From assembly GCA_964439435.1 (NCBI GenBank), contig CAYTOF010000008.1:1-47425 (forward strand): DNA of 47,425 nucleotides, in the 5' to 3' direction. The translations under genes and the position numbers were made by a program. Positions 44,336 to 47,425 of this stretch are shown here, piece after piece. Numbering within the stretch: the stretch's first letter is position 1; every line of letters begins with the position of its first letter. A model generated the notes under the pieces. The model did no database searches and was not told the DNA's origin. It saw only the letters and a list, made by a program, of their open reading frames with translations. Source of the DNA: CAYTOF01 sp964439435. GTDB taxonomy: Bacteria > Bacillota > Clostridia > Oscillospirales > QAMX01.

Positions 44336-46324
44336 TCAGGCTTCTTGCCCGCTATTTTCAAGCAACCACTCTTCATCCACAACTTCAATCTCAAGACTGC
44401 GCGCCTTGTCAAGCTTGCTGCCTGCGTCCTCTCCCGCCAAAACAAAGGTTGTGTTTTTTGACACGCTGCCCATCACTCTGCCTCCTAAAGACTCTATAAT
44501 CTTTGACGCTTCACTGCGTTTTAGTGTGGGCAATGTGCCTGTCAGCACAAAATTCATGCCATCAAAAATACCGACTCTTGGTTTTTGACTCTGTTTTGTG
44601 TTCACTCCTGCGGCTTTTAGCTTTTCTATCATTTTTTTTGAGTTCTCCATGGAAAACCAGTTGTATATACTTTCTGCCGTCACCTGTCCGATATCGCGGA
44701 TGGCTGACATCTCCTCCTTAGACGCCGCTACCAAAGCATCAAGTGTCCCAAAGTTTTCTGCCAATACCAGGGCAGATCTCTGGCCCACCTGTCTTATTCC
44801 AAAGGCATACAAAAGCTTTGAAAGGGGTTTTGATTTGGAGTTATCAATGGCGTCGATGAGCTTTTGGGCAGATTTTTTGCCAAATCCCGGCAGATCTGAA
44901 ATCTCCTCAACCTTCAAAGTGTACAGATCGGCAGGGGACTTAATCAGTTTTTTCTCCAACAACAATGCAGACACCGCCACACCCAGTCCTTCTATATCCA
45001 TTGCATCTCGGGAAGCAAAGTGAATTAAACCCCGCCCAAGCTGTGCCGGGCAGTCTGCGGATATACATCTGGAAGCAGCTTCATTTTCAAATTTCACCAC
45101 AATGCCGCCGCATTCCGGACAATATTTCGGCATTGTAAACCCCTCTTCAGTGCCGTCTCTCAATTCCGGGACAGAACTAACTATTTCAGGTATGATCTCA
45201 CCCGCTTTTCGAACAATGACGACATCGCCTATACGTATGTCTTTTTGCGCTATATTGTCCGCATTGTGAAGAGTGGCTCGAGAGACCGTGGTGCCCGCAA
45301 GACGCACAGGCTCAAGAACCGCATTGGGAGTGAGCACTCCCGTTCTTCCGACTTGAACAAAGATGTCAAGCAACTTAGTTCTCTTTTCTTCCGGCGGATA
45401 TTTATATGCCGCTGCCCAACGAGGAGCTTTAGATGTACTGCCAAGAGCTCTTCTCTGGGCGAAGCTGTTGACTTTTACCACAGCTCCGTCTATCCCATAT
45501 CCTATTGTCCCCCTGCGCTCCCCTAAATCATCTATAACCTCATACACCTCTACTATGCTTTCACATACCACAAACTCAGGAATAACAGGTAATCCGAGTT
45601 CCTCCATCAGTTTCAGACCCTCGCTGTGATTTTCAAGGCCTATTTCTTCGTCGTTTTGAATGTTAAATGCAAACAACTCCAACCCTCGACTTGCGGCTAT
45701 CTGCGGATCCAATTGCCTCAAGGAGCCTGCCGCCGCGTTGCGCGGATTTGCAAAGGTTGGCTTTTCCTCCAGTTCTCGCTCTTCGTTCAGTTTTTGAAAC
45801 CTGGATTCGCTCATATAGACCTCACCTCGCACAACGAGCTTTTGCGGGGCACCGTCTTTCAGCCTTAGAGGCAGGGATTTTATAGTGCGCAGGTTTTCCG
45901 TGACATTCTCCCCGACTTGTCCGTCCCCCCTGGTCGCTCCGGACACAAAAAACCCATCTTCATATGTCAATGACACGCTGAGCCCGTCTATTTTTCTCTC
46001 AACCACATAAGTAGGATTGCCCACCGCATCTTTTATTCTCTTGTCAAATGCCAGCAGATCTTCGAGCCTGAAGACATCATTCAAGCTCTCCAATGGGTAT
46101 TCGTGGCTGATCTGCTCGAAAAAAGGCAGTATCCCCCCTCCCACGCGCAGCGTCGGCGAATCAGGTCTTTTAAGCTCCGGATGGTTTTCTTCCAGTTCTT
46201 GCAAACGACGCATCAGCATGTCGTATTCATAGTCGCTGATTTCCGGCGCATCGTATTTGTTGTAAAGTTCATTTGCCCTCTCTATTTTGGCAATGAGCTC
46301 GTTCATTTCCCCCAAAACATCCAT
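44336..46324 (-). CDS. ligA: NAD-dependent DNA ligase
   Basis: 662 residues, usual LigA length. The adenylation Lys is K113 in ERKIDG. An N-terminal NAD-binding domain (LYNKYDAPEISDYEYDML), the OB fold, the zinc finger with CPEC (C later in SRCISADC), a helix-hairpin-helix region (LPGFGKKSAQKLIDAI) and a C-terminal BRCT (FVLTGTLPTLKRSEASKII) are visible. It seals nicks in replication and repair. I use the ATG at 46324, which is ten bases from AAGGAG; GTG at 46330 is nearer and possible. It diverges from parA with parS between. Confidence 0.97.
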   Translation of the reverse strand: MDVLGEMNELIAKIERANELYNKYDAPEISDYEYDMLMRRLQELEENHPELKRPDSPTLRVGGGILPFFEQISHEYPLESLNDVFRLEDLLAFDKRIKDAVGNPTYVVERKIDGLSVSLTYEDGFFVSGATRGDGQVGENVTENLRTIKSLPLRLKDGAPQKLVVRGEVYMSESRFQKLNEERELEEKPTFANPRNAAAGSLRQLDPQIAASRGLELFAFNIQNDEEIGLENHSEGLKLMEELGLPVIPEFVVCESIVEVYEVIDDLGERRGTIGYGIDGAVVKVNSFAQRRALGSTSKAPRWAAAYKYPPEEKRTKLLDIFVQVGRTGVLTPNAVLEPVRLAGTTVSRATLHNADNIAQKDIRIGDVVIVRKAGEIIPEIVSSVPELRDGTEEGFTMPKYCPECGGIVVKFENEAASRCISADCPAQLGRGLIHFASRDAMDIEGLGVAVSALLLEKKLIKSPADLYTLKVEEISDLPGFGKKSAQKLIDAIDNSKSKPLSKLLYAFGIRQVGQRSALVLAENFGTLDALVAASKEEMSAIRDIGQVTAESIYNWFSMENSKKMIEKLKAAGVNTKQSQKPRVGIFDGMNFVLTGTLPTLKRSEASKIIESLGGRVMGSVSKNTTFVLAGEDAGSKLDKARSLEIEVVDEEWLLENSGQEA

Positions 46325-46356
46325 GGCCACACATCTCCTTTTTCCAACTCGCCTCT

Positions 46357-46386
46357 ATTTTACCATAATATCAGTCTTTATAACAA
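46357..46386 (-). promoter_or_regulatory. Promoter of ligA, -35 at the edge of the parS palindrome
   Basis: On the minus strand TTGTTA (46381-46386) and TAAAAT (46357-46362) with an 18-base spacer. The first three bases of the -35 belong to the palindrome at 46384-46419. Confidence 0.55.
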
Positions 46387-46419
46387 GCGGCAATGTTTCA
46401 CGTGAAACATTGCCGCTTG
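46384..46419. promoter_or_regulatory. parS centromere site within a 36-bp perfect palindrome
   Basis: TGTTTCACGTGAAACA at 46394-46409 matches the parS consensus (TGTTNCACGTGAAACA) exactly. The symmetry extends 10 bases to each side (CAAGCGGCAA on the left and its complement on the right) to make a 36-base perfect palindrome. It lies between ligA and parA-parB. ParB would bind here and spread on DNA. Confidence 0.95.
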
Positions 46420-46444
46420 AATATTTTCGCTGTTATGATATAAT
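46417..46444 (+). promoter_or_regulatory. Promoter of parA-parB, -35 at the edge of the parS palindrome
   Basis: TTGAAT (46417-46422) and TATAAT (46439-46444) with a 16-base spacer, 55 bases before the parA ATG. The TTG of the -35 is the last three bases of the palindrome, so ParB at parS could affect it. Confidence 0.6.
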
Positions 46445-46499
46445 TATCAGTATAATTATGTTGTTGCGGTCGTTTTTTGGCACCGGAACGGAGTTTTTA

Positions 46500-47291
46500 A
46501 TGTCTGAATTCAAATCTGACTGCAGAGTTGTCGCCATCGCAAATCAAAAAGGCGGAGTAGGGAAAACCACAACCGCCGTCAATCTCGCATCTTTTCTCAA
46601 TATGAAAGGTGTCAACACACTTCTTGTCGACTTCGATCCTCAAGGAAATGCATCCAGCAGCTTTGGTATCACTCAAAAAAACATTGTCACAGTATTTGAG
46701 CTCATCGACAATTTGGCTCCCATCGAAAAGGGCATACACAAAACCAAGTACGGCGATATTATTCCGGCAAACCTCGAATTGGTGGGCAGCGAAATTGCCC
46801 TTGTCGGCCGCGAGAATCGCGAACTGGTGCTGAAAAGCGTAATCGATCCCTTGCGTCCTTCTTATGATGTGATACTGATTGACTGTGCCCCCGGGCTTGG
46901 TCTGCTCATGCTAAATGCACTATGTGCAGCCGATGGCGTTCTCATTCCCCTTCAGTGTGAATACTTGGCCTTGGAGGGGCTGACCGCAATGATCGACACC
47001 ATTCGCATGTTGAAAAAACGACTTAACCCCAAGCTCGACCTTGACGGGCTGCTTTTCACCATGTATGACGGACGAACCAAACTTTCCGCCCAAGTCGTGC
47101 GCGAAGTGAAAAAATATTTTGCGGATAAAATATACAGGACAGTCATTCCCCGCAATGTACGACTCAGTGAAGCTCCCAGCCACGGCAAGCCTATTTATTA
47201 TTATGACCGTTATTCGCGGGGTACCGAAAGCTATGAGGCGCTGAGCGAGGAGTTTATAAAGAGAAATCGCTTGCATAAAAAGCATAAATAA
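46500..47291 (+). CDS. parA: Chromosome partitioning ATPase ParA (Soj)
   Basis: 263 residues. Deviant Walker A KGGVGKTTTA (residues 17-26), LVDFDPQGNASSSFG and later VILIDCAPGLGLLMLNAL are those of chromosomal ParA. It forms ATP-dependent gradients with ParB to move parS-bound DNA. The frame is open upstream to 46287, across parS and the -10, but the ATG at 46500 has GGAG seven bases before it. Followed by parB after 11 bases. Confidence 0.97.
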   Translation: MSEFKSDCRVVAIANQKGGVGKTTTAVNLASFLNMKGVNTLLVDFDPQGNASSSFGITQKNIVTVFELIDNLAPIEKGIHKTKYGDIIPANLELVGSEIALVGRENRELVLKSVIDPLRPSYDVILIDCAPGLGLLMLNALCAADGVLIPLQCEYLALEGLTAMIDTIRMLKKRLNPKLDLDGLLFTMYDGRTKLSAQVVREVKKYFADKIYRTVIPRNVRLSEAPSHGKPIYYYDRYSRGTESYEALSEEFIKRNRLHKKHK

Positions 47292-47302
47292 CGGAGGTGT
47301 TT

Positions 47303-47425
47303 ATGGCAGGGAAAACCAATACCGGACTTGGTCGAGGTCTGGATGAGCTATTTGGCGGAAGCGACCTTCCGACATCCGAGGGGCCGGTCTTCGTGCTCGA
47401 TATAAACACCATAGAGCCCAGTCCC
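47303..47425 (+). CDS. parB: Chromosome partitioning protein ParB, truncated by window end
   Basis: The first 41 residues only. LGRGLDELFGG is the ParA-stimulating N-terminal motif of ParB/Spo0J, and VLDINTIEPSP leads into the CTPase domain. An ACGGAGGTG ribosome-binding site precedes the ATG. It would bind the parS at 46394-46409. The frame remains open to the last base. Confidence 0.92.
   Translation, partial: MAGKTNTGLGRGLDELFGGSDLPTSEGPVFVLDINTIEPSP

Noticed and set aside
46287..46499. Upstream extension of parA
   Set aside because: It would cover the parS palindrome and the -10; the ATG at 46500 has a ribosome-binding site and the usual short N-terminus.

Overview
This window is a stretch of bacterial chromosome, almost certainly from a Bacillota (Clostridia-like) genome. 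The evidence is a PolC-type replicative polymerase, an AddA-type recombination helicase-nuclease, the DUF177-rpmF pair, PlsY, Der, XpaC/TelA proteins, meso-diaminopimelate dehydrogenase, and the pyrH-frr-uppS-cdsA-dxr-rseP-ispG-polC order typical of that phylum. A run of ten Ns with a foreign-looking flank suggests a draft or metagenome assembly. Both window ends cut genes (addA at the left, parB at the right).

Layout. 1-7.1 kb: 3' part of addA, then yceD(DUF177)-rpmF from a near-consensus promoter, then a structured leader ending in an intrinsic terminator, followed by a PDZ/DUF512 radical-SAM-like gene, der and plsY. 7.1-8.3 kb: tRNA-Leu(CAA), a terminator, and ddh. 8.4-22.8 kb: an accessory carbohydrate region on both strands (GH38 alpha-mannosidase coupled to ruvX, a large secreted lipoprotein with a six-hairpin-like and Fn3-like architecture, an AraC regulator, an orphan sugar-binding lipoprotein, a TIM-barrel glycosidase-like protein, a divergent GH28), interspersed with two bacterial PH-domain membrane proteins and radC. 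22.9-27.8 kb: uvrB-uvrA, with a LexA/DinR-like box in the uvrB promoter. 27.9-33.4 kb: a membrane-anchored protein with five Ig-like repeats and a transglutaminase-like domain that lacks the catalytic cysteine, then an xpaC-telA-lemA-like-TPM operon. 33.5-44.2 kb: pyrH (3' end lost at the gap), frr (5' end lost), uppS, cdsA, dxr, rseP, ispG and polC, serving pyrimidine supply, ribosome recycling, undecaprenyl and phospholipid synthesis, MEP isoprenoids, membrane proteolysis and replication. 44.3-47.4 kb: ligA (minus) and parA-parB (plus), diverging from a perfect parS site.

The main items for follow-up are: (i) the 3507-3690 leader, where one GTCCG segment can pair either with an upstream arm or with the 5' arm of the terminator, an attenuator or riboswitch layout I cannot assign to a known class; (ii) a 36-bp perfect palindrome with a consensus parS at its centre, sitting exactly between the -35 elements of ligA and parA; (iii) related operator-like repeats in front of three secreted or carbohydrate genes near the AraC gene; (iv) the cysteine-less transglutaminase-like protein next to the XpaC/TelA/LemA/TPM operon; and (v) the assembly chimera at the pyrH/frr junction. 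No CRISPR array, insertion sequence, prophage or rRNA was seen. All homology statements rest on reading motifs by eye, with no database search.
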